Source: Linanthus parryae (Eukaryota; Streptophyta; Magnoliopsida; Ericales; Polemoniaceae). From it: a stretch of DNA of 64,000 nucleotides. Position numbers and translations under genes: made by a program. Under the pieces are notes generated by a model, which saw only the letters and a list, made by a program, of their open reading frames with translations, did no database searches and had not been told where the DNA came from. Where the stretch lies: contig JALGPY010000001.1 of the NCBI GenBank assembly GCA_023055425.1, positions 30,245,001 to 30,309,000 of the forward strand. Reading direction: 5' to 3'. This document shows positions 10,891 through 20,997 of this stretch, piece by piece (position 1 is the stretch's first letter; each line of letters opens with the position of its first letter).

Positions 10891-11185
10891 TGATAGCTTG
10901 AAAATGGATTAGTCTGGGACATCTTTTTACCATTGGTTTTAACCCTGTGAGAGTTGAGTTTGCCCATTTTCAGCTTATTTTCCACCTGATACGAGGCAGA
11001 GATTTATAGAACATGACTGCAAGATTTGAGTAATTTTATGCATACTTTTGTTTGTTGGATATGATCGCGGGTACATGTTATGATGTGCAGGTAACAGGTG
11101 CCGAGAAATGCATGAGATTGACTTGGATGGGGAGGAAGCGTATCAGGAAAGCTGAGCAGAAAAAGAGCAGAAAAAGTCTAAGTTG

Positions 11186-11550
11186 TGCGTTCAAACGCAG
11201 GGCAGCTGCGTTCAAACGCACCAGATGGGAGCAGCGGGAAAATGGCGGAAAAGAGGCTAAGGCGTGCGTTCAGACGCACGGCCTGCGTTCAAACGCAGGA
11301 CTCAGATCCAGAGGTGCAGAGAAAACAAGTTGTGCGTTCAAACGCACAACCTGCGTTCAAACGCAGGACTCGACATCAGAAGCAGAAAAGACGAAGTTGT
11401 GCGTTCAAACGCAGGCGAGTTGCGTTCAAACGCACATGTCCGAGAAGCCAGAAACCAGAAGGAAAAAGTGGTTAAGGCCTGCGTTCAAACGCAGGAGGTG
11501 TGCGTTTAGACGCACTGCATTTGAACGCAGGTGACTTGCGTTTGAACGCA
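11186..11550. repeat. palindrome array in U3 of the 5' LTR (12 units)
   Basis: Units of 14 bp, consensus TGCGTTCAAACGCA, occur at 11186, 11207, 11265, 11284, 11333, 11352, 11400, 11421, 11480, 11501, 11517 and 11537. The arms TGCGTT and AACGCA are complementary around two central bases; the last two units have TG in the centre, i.e. the reverse strand form. Spacing varies from 2 to 46 bases. Each unit has two CpG sites. As a dyad it may bind a dimeric factor or form small hairpins (inference). Confidence 0.9.
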
Positions 11551-11634
11551 CGGAGGGTTTCCAGAAGCTTCCAGGACGGGTCTTTTTGAGGGTAAAACAG
11601 GAATTTCGTGCATCAGTTTTGGAGACTATGGCAG

Positions 11635-11642
11635 TATAAAAG
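11635..11642 (+). promoter_or_regulatory. TATA box of the Athila 5' LTR
   Basis: TATAAAAG lies 84 bases after the last palindrome, in the right part of U3. Transcription would start about 30 bases on, near 11665-11670. The same box is at 23039-23046 in the 3' LTR. Confidence 0.8.
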
Positions 11643-12655
11643 GAGGTGTCCCAGCACAGAATTAGGGTTACACATACACACTCATACATCTACAATCATC
11701 ATCACAGCAGCCAGTTTCAGAGCCGTCAGGATTGGAGCAGAGCAGGATTGGAGCTGTTTTTCAGTACTCAGCCAATAACTTGTTTGATCTTTTCTCTCTT
11801 TTATGAAACATTTTTTTTCAATAATTCAAGCTAGCTAGACCTTTTTCCTAGGTTCTTGGTGAACCTAGGGTTTATGAATTCAGCATACTGGTTTGTTTGA
11901 TTTTCAGATGCATGGCTAGTTTAAGTCTTAATACAGGATGGATTGTTTATTATCTTGTCATTGATTTTATTTACATACATGAATGGCTTGATCACCCAGG
12001 AGTGTTATAGACAGGATCTGGTGCACGAGAGTGACCAGTGAGAGTTAGGAAGAAAAGACAGGATTTAGTACTCTGCCTTGATGGATCGAGAGGTGAAGAG
12101 AATCAGGGGACTAGCCCAGAAGCATTAGACCAACTGCTAGACGTTTAAGGGGAGACCGAGAGGAGAACCTGTAACCCTAGCAGACTTAGAACAAACCTGC
12201 AGATTAAGGTGGACCGAGAGGACCTGAAAATATGCAGGAGAGTGACAGGTACATGAGACCGAGAGGAGATTGTACTATTGGTATGCTGGCATAAACAAAA
12301 CCACTGTGTGTTTCTGAAATCAAATATATCATGAAAGCTGGAGAGTAACCCTAGGGGATCCTGGGACCTAGATTCTTAGAATTATTGATTTTTACAACTA
12401 CCACAATTTCTGCAACTTGCTTACAAGAAAAATAAAATAAGCTTTTCTAAATATTGTTTTATTTACTGCAATTTAGTGAGTAGAATCACATCCCAACCTT
12501 CCTCCTTTTTACGGACTTTGTGTCTGATTCTAATTCTAATAAGCAAAAACTTAAACTGTTCTCGAGGGTTCGACAACCAGAGTCACTATTACATACTCTA
12601 TATTACTTGATCGTACACTTGCGAAAAAGCAGATAGATTTACGCTATCAAGTTTT

Positions 12656-12673
12656 TGGCGCCGTTGCCGGGGA
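12656..12673 (+). other. primer binding site of Athila element 1 (Asp tRNA type)
   Basis: TGGCGCCGTTGCCGGGGA starts six bases after the LTR end. This is the PBS form known for Athila and Calypso elements, complementary to aspartic acid tRNA. Confidence 0.88.
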
Positions 12674-12796
12674 ACATCTACAGTTTTTGTTAAAAAAAGA
12701 CATTAGAATAAGTCTCAAAGTTTTTTCTTTTCTTTTTACGTTTATTTCCTTTTGACTCATTGCTCTTGAATTCTGATTTTTAGGCTATTCTATTTT

Positions 12797-14332
12797 ATGT
12801 CCAGATTGCCTAGCAAATTGGTATCACCACTTGAACATCCCGAAAAACTTTTTAGAGAGCAAAGTCGCAGACACCGAGCCGCGATGTCTGAGCACAGAGA
12901 AGACACAACAACCGAAACAGGAACACCCACAGGACAGCAGCAACGTACTCCAGCACAGATGGCTCTTTACATTGAAGAGCTGATAGCAGCAGGCTTTGCT
13001 GCCAGGAACAATCAGAGGACTTATAACAGGTCTAGAAGGACGTTAGTCGAAAACTTTGAAGTCCTGACCGGAGGACATCAACCAGCCATCGTAGTGCCAC
13101 CCATTACAGCAGAGCACTTCGATCTGAAATCATCCACCATTCAGACCGCCCAGACTCATTGTCCTTTCAATGGGAAAGCAGATGAAGATCCCAACGACTT
13201 CCTCAGAAAGTTTGAAGACTACTGCAACAAGATTAAGTATAGAGGAGTCGAAGCGGATACGCTAAAGCTGATTTTATTCCCATACTGCTTTTTCGGAACA
13301 GCAAAAGACTGGCTGGAGGCAAGACCACCGAGGTCTATCACTACCTGGGATGGGTGTGTTGCTGATTTTTTGGCAAAATTCTACCCCGCATCCCGCGTTA
13401 TCAACCTGCAGAGTGAGATTTTATCTTTCAAACAGCAGATGGGGGAAACGGTGGTAGACGCATGGGACAGGTTGATGAGACTCGTTAAAAAATGCCCCAA
13501 TCACGGCTTCGGGGACGCAAAAATTCTGCAGGTATTCTACCATGCTCTTGACAGGGAGAATGCTGACAGGATTGATAGGGAAGCTGGGGGTAACTTTCTA
13601 TACCATGTGGATAAGGATGGAGCATATGAACTGATGAAACAATTAGCCAAACAGGATACTCGCCTGTTTTATGACCGCAGGCTCACAGCGATAGCAGAAC
13701 CAGTGGTTGATGACAGGATTGACAATCTCACAAAAGTGGTACAGGACTTAGTTACAAAGGTGTATACAGAGAAGAAGCCTGTGGCATCAGTAGACGAACC
13801 TGACTTTGACGCAGCAATTCTGGAGCTTCAGACCGAAGATGCCAACTATGTTCATCAGCAGTGGGATCCTAGTCGCTACAGACCAGGCACACGTGACCAT
13901 CCAGGGTTTCGTTACGGAAACCCCAATGCAGCAGTCTATGCACCAGGATTCCAGCACAGGCCACAGGCACAACAGACAGCCCCAGCACAGCACGCACCAG
14001 CAGCACCACCACAGCTAAATTTGTCACAGCAACATTTTGAGTCCTATATGGAGAAATTCAATAAGCAGTGGGAAACTAGATTTGCGCAGATGGAGTCATT
14101 AACTGCCAATGTAAGCCAGATGAAGATTGCTATCCGCAACCTGGAGGTACAGAATGGTCAGCTTGCACAGAACCAGGCAGAACGAGCCCCAGGGAATTTA
14201 CCATCAAACACAGTGAACAATCCACGCGCTCAAATCAATGCTATCACAACTCGGAGTGGAATTGCACTGCAGGATCCGCCGTTCCCAGTCATGCACGTGC
14301 AGAAAAGTCAAAAATTATTGAACAGGAAGTGA
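12797..14332 (+). CDS. Athila Gag
   Basis: This is an open frame of 511 codons from the ATG at 12797, about 120 bases after the PBS. The Retrotrans_gag domain spans roughly residues 120-270: KADEDPNDFLRKFEDYCNKI, LKLILFPYCFFGTAKDWLE, SITTWDGCVADFLAKFYP, KQQMGETVVDAWDRLMRLV. The middle is Q/P/H-rich (residues 360-410), followed by a likely coiled coil, then ITTRSGIALQDPPFP, the motif that leads to the protease in Athila. Gag would form the cytoplasmic particle and bind RNA. The frame seems intact to about 14300, then shifts relative to pol, so the last dozen residues are probably out of frame. Confidence 0.88.
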   Translation: MSRLPSKLVSPLEHPEKLFREQSRRHRAAMSEHREDTTTETGTPTGQQQRTPAQMALYIEELIAAGFAARNNQRTYNRSRRTLVENFEVLTGGHQPAIVVPPITAEHFDLKSSTIQTAQTHCPFNGKADEDPNDFLRKFEDYCNKIKYRGVEADTLKLILFPYCFFGTAKDWLEARPPRSITTWDGCVADFLAKFYPASRVINLQSEILSFKQQMGETVVDAWDRLMRLVKKCPNHGFGDAKILQVFYHALDRENADRIDREAGGNFLYHVDKDGAYELMKQLAKQDTRLFYDRRLTAIAEPVVDDRIDNLTKVVQDLVTKVYTEKKPVASVDEPDFDAAILELQTEDANYVHQQWDPSRYRPGTRDHPGFRYGNPNAAVYAPGFQHRPQAQQTAPAQHAPAAPPQLNLSQQHFESYMEKFNKQWETRFAQMESLTANVSQMKIAIRNLEVQNGQLAQNQAERAPGNLPSNTVNNPRAQINAITTRSGIALQDPPFPVMHVQKSQKLLNRK

Positions 14333-14610
14333 TTGACCGGGAAAACAGTTCAACCGCTAACCCTCAGAAAAGGGGTTCGGTCGAGCAGGAAGCAGCGCAG
14401 ACTAATGAGGGTCATCCAGAAACAGTGCCAATTTCTAAGGAGGTTCCTTACCCTCTGAAGACACGTAAGAGAGACGACAGCAAAGACTACGCCAGATTTC
14501 TGGAGGTATTCAAGCAATTACAGATAAACATACCTTTTGCCGAAGCACTTGCCAAAATGCCTACTTATGGAAATTTCTCAAAGACATATTGTACGGGAGA
14601 AGGCGAATGA
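14305..14610 (+). pseudogene. Gag-protease linker of Athila, out of frame on both sides
   Basis: The frame here gives IIEQEVIDREN, then VPYPLKTRKRDDSKDYARFLEVFKQL and QINIPFAEALAKMPTYGNF, which is the conserved segment between Gag and protease in Athila polyproteins. It lies in a different frame from Gag (shift near 14300) and from protease (shift between about 14570 and 14600). Confidence 0.82.
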
Positions 14611-16148
14611 GTGACTTCGAAACAGTAAATCTGACGGCAGAAGCGAGCAGTTGTGTAAATAATGGTCTACCACTGAAAAAGAAAGACCCTGGCAGCTTTG
14701 TTATTCCAGTAACCCTGGGCAGTGCATACACAGGAAAAGCCTTATGCGAATTGGGTGCCAGCATCAACCTGATGCCACTGACCATCTTCAAAAGTCTGGG
14801 AGTCGTAGAGCTACGTCCAACAAGAATTATGTTTCAAATGGCTGACAGATCTGTGAAACCTGCCTATGGAGTAATTGAAGATATCCTGGTAAAAGTGGGA
14901 GAGCATATTTTTCCAGCAGATTTTGTGATACTGGATATGGAGGCCGGAGAGGTCCCGCTAATCCTGGGCAGACCTTTCCTAGCAACTGGTGAAGCCATTA
15001 TTAACTGCAAAAGTGGAGAGTTGTCCATGCAAATCAATGAGGAAAAAGTGAAATTTAATGTCTTCAAATCTCTCCAGCTTCCTGACCATTATGGGCATGA
15101 AAACTGTTTTGCAGTAGAGGTAATTGATGATCTGGAGAATGAGGAGATGGAAAATTTATGGGAAGAATTTGAGGACATATATCCAGAGGAAACAGAGGAG
15201 CAACAGGATGAGCAGATCATGGGAACAGAAAGCTGGGTCACGCTATATAGGGATGAAGGAGGCGAGCAGAAAATGACACTGGTCCCATCACTCCAGGAAC
15301 CACCAGTCCTGGAATTAAAACAGTTGCCAGACCACCTCAGGTACGCTTTTATTGGTGAAAATAATACTCTGCCGGTAATGGTTTCTTCTCTTTTATCTCA
15401 GGAACAGGAACAAAAGCTGCTGGATGTACTTCGAGAGCATAAAGAAGCCATCGGATGGACAATTGCGGACCTAAAAGGAATCAGTCCTGATTACTGCATG
15501 CACAAAATAAGAATCGAAGAGGGAAAGAAGCCAGTCGTCCAGCCTCAACGGAGACTAAACCCAATTATGAAAGATGTGGTACGTAAGGAGGTCATGAAGT
15601 GGCTAGTAGCAGGAATTATATACCCCATATCAGACAGCACCTGGGTCAGTCCTGTCCAGTGTGTACCAAAGAAAGGGGGTATTACAGTAGTACAGAATGC
15701 TGATCCAGAACAGATCGCCCAGCGCACTGTCACTGGCTGGCGAATCTGTATGGACTATCGGAAGCTGAATGATGCCACACTAAAAGACCACTTTCTGCTG
15801 CCATTCATGGACCAGATGTTGGACAGACTAGCTCACCATGCTTATTACTGCTTTCTTGACGGGTACTCTGGCTACAACCAGATCTATATAAATCCAGAAG
15901 ATCAAGAAAAGACGACGTTCACCTGCCCATACGGAACGTTCGCCTTTAGACGAATGCCATTTGGATTGTGCAATGCTCCAGCAACATTCCAAAGATGTAT
16001 GATGGCTATTTTCTCTGATATGATAGAGAAAAATTTGGAAGTTTTCATGGATGATTTTTCGTTATTCGGAGACAGCTTTGAAGACTGCTTATACCATCTA
16101 GCCAGAGTTCTAATTCGCTGCAGAAAAACAAACCTGGTACTCAACTAG
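14589..16148 (+). pseudogene. Athila protease and reverse transcriptase
   Basis: Protease: KDPGSFVIPVTLG leads to ALCELGASINLMP, where the catalytic Asp is replaced by Glu (about 14746-14748), and ends with VPLILGRPFLATG. RT: WTIADLKGISPDYCMHKI, then KPVVQPQRRLNP, WVSPVQCVPKKGG, ICMDYRKLNDATLKDHFLLP, YCFLDGYSGYNQI, FAFRRMPFGLCNAPATFQRCM, and the catalytic FMDDF. The RT active site is intact. The frame ends with TAG at 16146-16148 inside a well-conserved block; the next codon continues the same frame (EKCHFMV), so this is a point nonsense change. The protease would process the polyprotein; with Glu it is probably inactive. Confidence 0.9.
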
Positions 16149-17105
16149 GAAAAATGCCACTTCATGGTTACTGAAGGAATAGGGCAGGGACACAGGATTT
16201 CCAGCAAAGGACTGGAAGTAGACAGGGCAAAAATAGAGGTGATCAAGCAGCTGCCATATCCAACCACAGTGAAGGCAATTAAGAGTTTTTTGGGCCACGC
16301 AGGATTTTACAGAAGGTTTATTAAAGATTTTTCAAAAATTACAAAGCCACTATGTAATTTGTTGGGAAAAGATGTGCCCTTCGCATTTGATGAAGCCTGC
16401 AAAGAGGCCTTTGATGTGCTTAAAGAGAGGCTGACAACTGCACCCATTATCACAACGCCAGACTGGACCCTCCCATTCGAGCTGATGTGCGACGCCAGTG
16501 ATTACGCAGTGGGCGCGGTACTTGGACAGCGAAAAGACAAAGTGTGCAGTGTCATCTACTATGCCAGCAGGGTCCTGAATGAGGCACAGATTAATTATGG
16601 GACTACAGAGAAGGAGCTGCTGGCAGTCGTTTTTGCCCTGGATATGTTCAGATCCTACCTGGTAGGTTCAAAAGTCATCATATTCACAGATCACAGTGCG
16701 CTGAAATACTTACTGGAGAAGAAGGATGCAAAGCCAAGGCTGCTGCGTTGGATTCTGCTGATGCAGGAATTTGATGTCGAAATCAGGGATAAAAAGGGAG
16801 TTGAAAATATGGTAGCTAATCATCTATCTCGTCTGGAAAACCCTACAGAAGAATTGGTGCCAATTCAAGAAAATTTTCCGGATGAACATATTATGAAGAT
16901 CAAGACCAATAGACGGCCCTGGTACTATGCCATAGCCAATTATTTGGTCAATGGAGCACTCCCTGAAGACATCACCCCTTGGCAGAAAAATAAGTTTATT
17001 TCAGACTGCAGGCAATATTTCTGGGGCGATCCTTATCTGTTCAAGCAAGGGGCAGATAATATTCTCCGTCGTTGCATTCCATGCCACGAGATTTTGGAGG
17101 TAATT
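16149..17105 (+). pseudogene. Athila RT end, RNase H and start of integrase
   Basis: This continues the RT frame after the [50 protein letters not shown]. RNase H then shows [19 protein letters not shown] (first Asp), [20 protein letters not shown] (Glu) and [13 protein letters not shown] (Asp). After the connection ([14 protein letters not shown]) comes the segment before the integrase zinc domain (CIPCHEI). Near 17100 the frame shifts to the one that carries the rest of integrase. Confidence 0.9.
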
Positions 17106-18203
17106 CAGCACTGCCACTAGCACAATGTGGGGGACACTTCAGCGGACCAAGAACAGCTCACAAGGTGCTGCAGTCAGGATTTTTCTGGCCAACAGTCTTC
17201 AAGGATTGCCATGATTATGCGCAGAGTTGTGATCGCTGCCAAAGGACAGGAAATATTTCCCAGCGAAATGAAATGCCCATGACACTTTGGCAGGAAGTCG
17301 AGCCGTTTGACGTTTGGGGTATTGATTTTATGGGTCCATTCCCTTCGTCTCTGGGAAATCTCTACATCTTACTGGCAGTCGATTACGTGTCAAAATGGGT
17401 GGAAGCAATAGCCTGTCAGAAGAACGATGCGTCAGTCGTGGAAAGATTCCTCAAACGTAATATCTTTACCAGATTCGGAACACCGAGGGCCATGGTCAGT
17501 GATGAAGGTTCTCATTTCATCAATAAGGTCTTTGCCAAAGTTTTAAAACAGTACGGGGTGTCTATCCATAAGTTGTCACTGCCTTATCACCCTCAGGAAA
17601 ACGGGCAAGCAGAGGTGTCCAACGGAGAGATAAAGAGCATACTGGAAAAAACTGTGAACCCTGGACGCAAGGACTGGTCGCTAAAGCTGGATGATGCGCT
17701 ATGGGCATACAGAACTGCTTACAAAACCCGCTGGGAATGTCCCCATACCAGCTGGTGTTTGGAAAAGCATGTCACTTACCAGTAGAATTGGAGCACAAAG
17801 CATACTGGGCAATCAAGCAGCTGAATATGGATCACAGTTTATCAGGAAGAAAACGGAAGATGGCACTTCCGAACTAGAGGAATTCCGTAAAACTGCATAT
17901 GAGAGTGCCAAAATTTATAAAGAAAAAACAAAGAAGTGGCATGACAACCGCATTCTACCAAAGAAGATAGAAATCGGGCAGAAGGTTCTCCTCTACAACT
18001 CAAGGATGAAATTCTATCCAGGGAAGCTGCGCTCAAGATGGTCTGGACAATTTATTGTGAAGGACATTACATCATGGGGAGTGGTGGAGCTGGAAAACCC
18101 GAGGGATAATACAGTTTTCAAGGTGAATGGGAACAGAGTCAAGCCATACAGAGATCCTCAGGAGATCATGGAGGTAGAGGCAATCTACCTCGACCTTCCG
18201 TGA
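17090..18203 (+). pseudogene. Athila integrase
   Basis: The zinc-binding part has [20 protein letters not shown] and CDRCQ. The catalytic core holds [14 protein letters not shown] (Asp), [15 protein letters not shown] (Asp) and [19 protein letters not shown] (Glu), so the triad is present. After AYRTAYKT the frame shifts near 17740, and the C-terminal domain is read from 17691-18203 (KWHDNRILPKKIEIGQKVLL, LRSRWSGQF, NGNRVKPYRDP). It would insert the cDNA. Two frame shifts make this copy defective. The stop at 18201-18203 ends pol. Confidence 0.88.
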
Positions 18204-18376
18204 TTACAACAGAGGTAACAAAGTCGGGTTGTCGACTGTAAATCACAAGCGCTGGTTGGGAGGCAACCCAACATAGATTAGTTGTTTTTATATAATTTTT
18301 ACAATATTCATAATTTGAGAGAAAAGTGAGAAAGAGGGGTTTAATATTGAACTCAGTGTTTCAGGAGTCAGAGGCG

Positions 18377-18923
18377 TGCGTTCAAACGCAGGAGACATGC
18401 GTTCAAACGCACATGTGCGTTCAAACGCAGACCCACCAACAGACCGAAGAAACACTGGAAATGGCTAACACTTATGCGTTCAAACGCAGACCGCCTGAGT
18501 TCAAACGCAGATCACACAATGAAGAGTTCCAGCCAACAAGTGGTGCGTTCAAACGCACAAGGTGCGTTCAAACGCAAGAAGAAAAGATGGGTTGGAAAAG
18601 CCTAAGGACGTGCGTCTATACGCAGAAGGTGCGTTCGAACGCAAGAACCAATCAGCAGAGAATTTCTAGAGACAAGGAGTGCGTTTAAACGCAGATCATG
18701 TGCGTTCAAACGCAGCTCATCAGAAGCATTGCAGAAATTAAGCATTGCGTTTAAACGCAACTCATGTGCGTTCAAACGCAAATCAACAAGCCCAGAAAAT
18801 TCAAAGAACTTCAAGCACTGCGTTCAAACGCACACCATGCGTTCAAACGCAGATCAAGAGAATTTCAAATTTCCAGAAAAGTGGAAGTTGTGCGTTCAAA
18901 CGAAGAAGCTGCGTTCAAACGCA
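18377..18923. repeat. internal palindrome array upstream of the third Athila ORF (17 units)
   Basis: About seventeen 14-bp units of the TGCGTTCAAACGCA family lie here, with no pol coding. Two are perfect palindromes of the form TGCGTTTAAACGCA and one is TGCGTTCGAACGCA; a few are decayed (for example CTGAGTTCAAACGCA and TGCGTTCAAACGAA). The family is the same as in the LTR U3, but the sequence between units is different, so it is not a simple copy of the LTR. Confidence 0.9.
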
Positions 18924-19007
18924 CATTCGAGCGGGATCAGAAAATTTTGAAAAAATTTGAAAAAAATTGAAATTCAGGGGCCATTCTGCAATTTCTGAAA
19001 ATTTGCC

Positions 19008-19015
19008 TATATATA
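19008..19015 (+). promoter_or_regulatory. TATA-like box, candidate internal promoter of the third ORF
   Basis: TATATATA begins 84 bases after the last internal palindrome (18923), the same distance as between array and TATA box in the LTR. It is followed by a pyrimidine-rich leader (19030-19080, with CTCTCTCTCTAG) and, 305 bases later, by the ATG at 19321. A separate mRNA for the third ORF is inferred from this layout. Confidence 0.55.
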
Positions 19016-19320
19016 CTGTACGGGTGACAGTGACTCATTTTCACTCAAGTCATCCAGTTTTCAACTCTCTCTCTAGAAATTCTCTTTGCCCTAGCAGCCG
19101 CCAGAAGTAGTCAGCCGCCAGCAATCTCCGACGACCACCACTGGAACACCAGAAAGTCAGGACCAGTGTGGGGGTGGTCCAACTCATCAGATCCAAGCAA
19201 CTTCAAATCCACTTCAGAGAGTAGTTTCCATATCTGTACCCGTAAGATTTACTCCGGGTAGCCAGGTTCTATCTTTTCCTTCTCTTTGAAGATTTCCATT
19301 TTTTCTGTTTGAATCTTGAA

Positions 19321-20997
19321 ATGGATGAGGATAGCCCTTACATGAGGCCTGATAGGGCGATAGCACCCTTGAACATCATAGACTGCAGATTGCTTAGGGT
19401 TGACCATTTCTGCGACCATAGGTTTGTTAACATGGAGGCTCACCGTTTCTTTCTGCAAGACAAAAAGATTAGGTATGATATACCTGCTGAGAGAACTTTT
19501 TCCCGTGATAGAGTGGCAATGGGGGATGAACTGTTCAACTATACTGGGCAGGATCATTTTGGGGATTTGTTTACTGGTTTTACCAATCTGTAAGTCAGTT
19601 TTGTGCTGGCTAAGGAGATTTTCAGCAATCTCCAGCAGTGCATGAACAGTGAAGCCCAGTCAATTGACTGGATTTACTGCAGAAAGAGATGGATTCGAAT
19701 CACCCCAGAGAGTATTCGAGAGAGTCTGGGTCTGGAATTAGTGTTGGATGACTGTCAGTTTCAGGAACTGAGGCGTCATCCCTCTGAACAGCTTAGCGAA
19801 CAGATCCTAACCACCTTGTGTGCCGGTGTACCAGGCGCTGCTTGGTACTATCCTGAACGGAGTCCTTCCTACCGGAAAGTCCCTGCGACCTACCTGATTC
19901 GAGAGGCGAGATGGTGGACTGAGTGGGTAAACAACAGAATTGTGGGTATTAAACACTTTACCCGCATTGATTATAACATTGCCCTTTTGGTGTACTGTCT
20001 GATGGCCCGAGAGCCTGTGAGCCTCCCGGAGATTATTTGTGAGTTTTTCCGGGAACGAAGAGAGACCCACAGCAAGAAGGGTTTGGGTCTCCTGGGGATG
20101 TTAACAAAAATGGCGCAGGATTATCGGGTGGTTATTCCTGGCGAGCTGAGAGATATCCGACCAGTGCAGGTACGCAAGTACCGAAATATGAGATGTGCGT
20201 TGCACGAGGCTCTGCACGGGCCTCCTGAATTTGTCCAAGTGGACGATGATGGTGATGATGCTCCACCTCAGGGTGGGGGTGCTGGCATGCCACCACCACC
20301 TCCTCCCGGTGATGGGGGTTTTCCAGCCTTACCAGGTCCCCTCCGACTGCCACGATCTGCCAGTTCCAGTGAACACAGGAAGGCCGACCCCGACTTAGGG
20401 CATTCCAGCAGAGGGGCCAGGCGCAGTTCTTTTGGGCGCCTGGAGAGGACTGAGCATGAGGAATGGGTCAGGAAGAAAATTAAGGCCCAAGAAAAAGTGC
20501 AAAACTACCTGGTAAGGACGGTCAAGAAAATGGTCAGGGGTCTTGGAAAGTTGTTCAAGACCCAGAAGCATATTTACCACGCTAACACAGCCGCATTGAG
20601 AGCTCATGAGGCGGCACTCGCTGAAATTCAGAGCAACATGTGTGGTAAGAGATTTAACTTCCCGGACCGCTATTTGAGTGATAATTGTCCCAGTTGGACA
20701 ATGGAGGATAGTCAGCCATATGACAGCTTCTCTGGCCATGACCCCACACCGAGTCCGGAGCATGCAGACAGTGTAGGTGACCCCGGCAGACCCGGTACCC
20801 AGTACACACCGAGGAGGCAGCATGCAGACCCAGGGGCCAGCAGTGCCCATCCCGGTGCCAGCCATGCTGGTACCGCTGCCGCAGCACGCCATGCTGCGAG
20901 GAAACGCGCCAGAGGGCGAACCCCTTCACCATCTCCAGAGCCGACTGACCAGTCTACTCCGGAGAACACAGATTCTAGTTACAGGCCAGATCAGTAG
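19321..20997 (+). pseudogene. third ORF of Athila element 1 (env-position protein), one stop
   Basis: The frame opens with the ATG at 19321 (MDEDSPYMRPDRA) and is interrupted by TAA at 19591-19593; the same frame then runs to 20997, about 557 codons in all. The N-terminal two-thirds resemble the 'putative plant transposon protein' domain seen after pol in Athila elements: RKRWIRITPESIRESLGLEL, FTRIDYNIALLVYCLMAREP, then LPEIICEFF. A short proline run and glycines follow (about residues 320-340), then a K/R-rich coiled-coil-like stretch (EEWVRKKIKAQEKVQNYLV) and a low-complexity S/P/H/A-rich tail. No signal peptide or membrane helix is visible. Function is unknown; the upstream TATA suggests its own transcript. 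Confidence 0.65.

Larger units (their letters stand above)
10891..12649 (+). repeat. 5' LTR of Athila element 1
   Basis: It is 1759 bp, starting TGATAGC and ending GCTATCA, a perfect 7-bp inverted end. U3 holds the palindrome array (11186-11550) and a TATA box at 11635. From 12000 to 12350 it has repeated purine-rich GACCGAGAGGA-type phrases. There is no gene: the open frames across 11052-11534 are only translations of the palindromes. Confidence 0.93.

Noticed and set aside
11052..11534. Open frames of 80-160 codons over the LTR palindromes, repeating CVQTQ, AFKRR and RSNAG
   Set aside because: They are translations of the palindrome in several frames and both strands; no independent coding sign.
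11186..11550. Repeat-spacer pattern that could be taken for a CRISPR array
   Set aside because: Spacers vary from 2 to 46 bases, units are only 14 bp, and the sequence is a plant retrotransposon LTR.
20395..20969. Minus-strand frames opposite the third Athila ORF
   Set aside because: Shadows of the GC-rich coding strand without recognisable domains.
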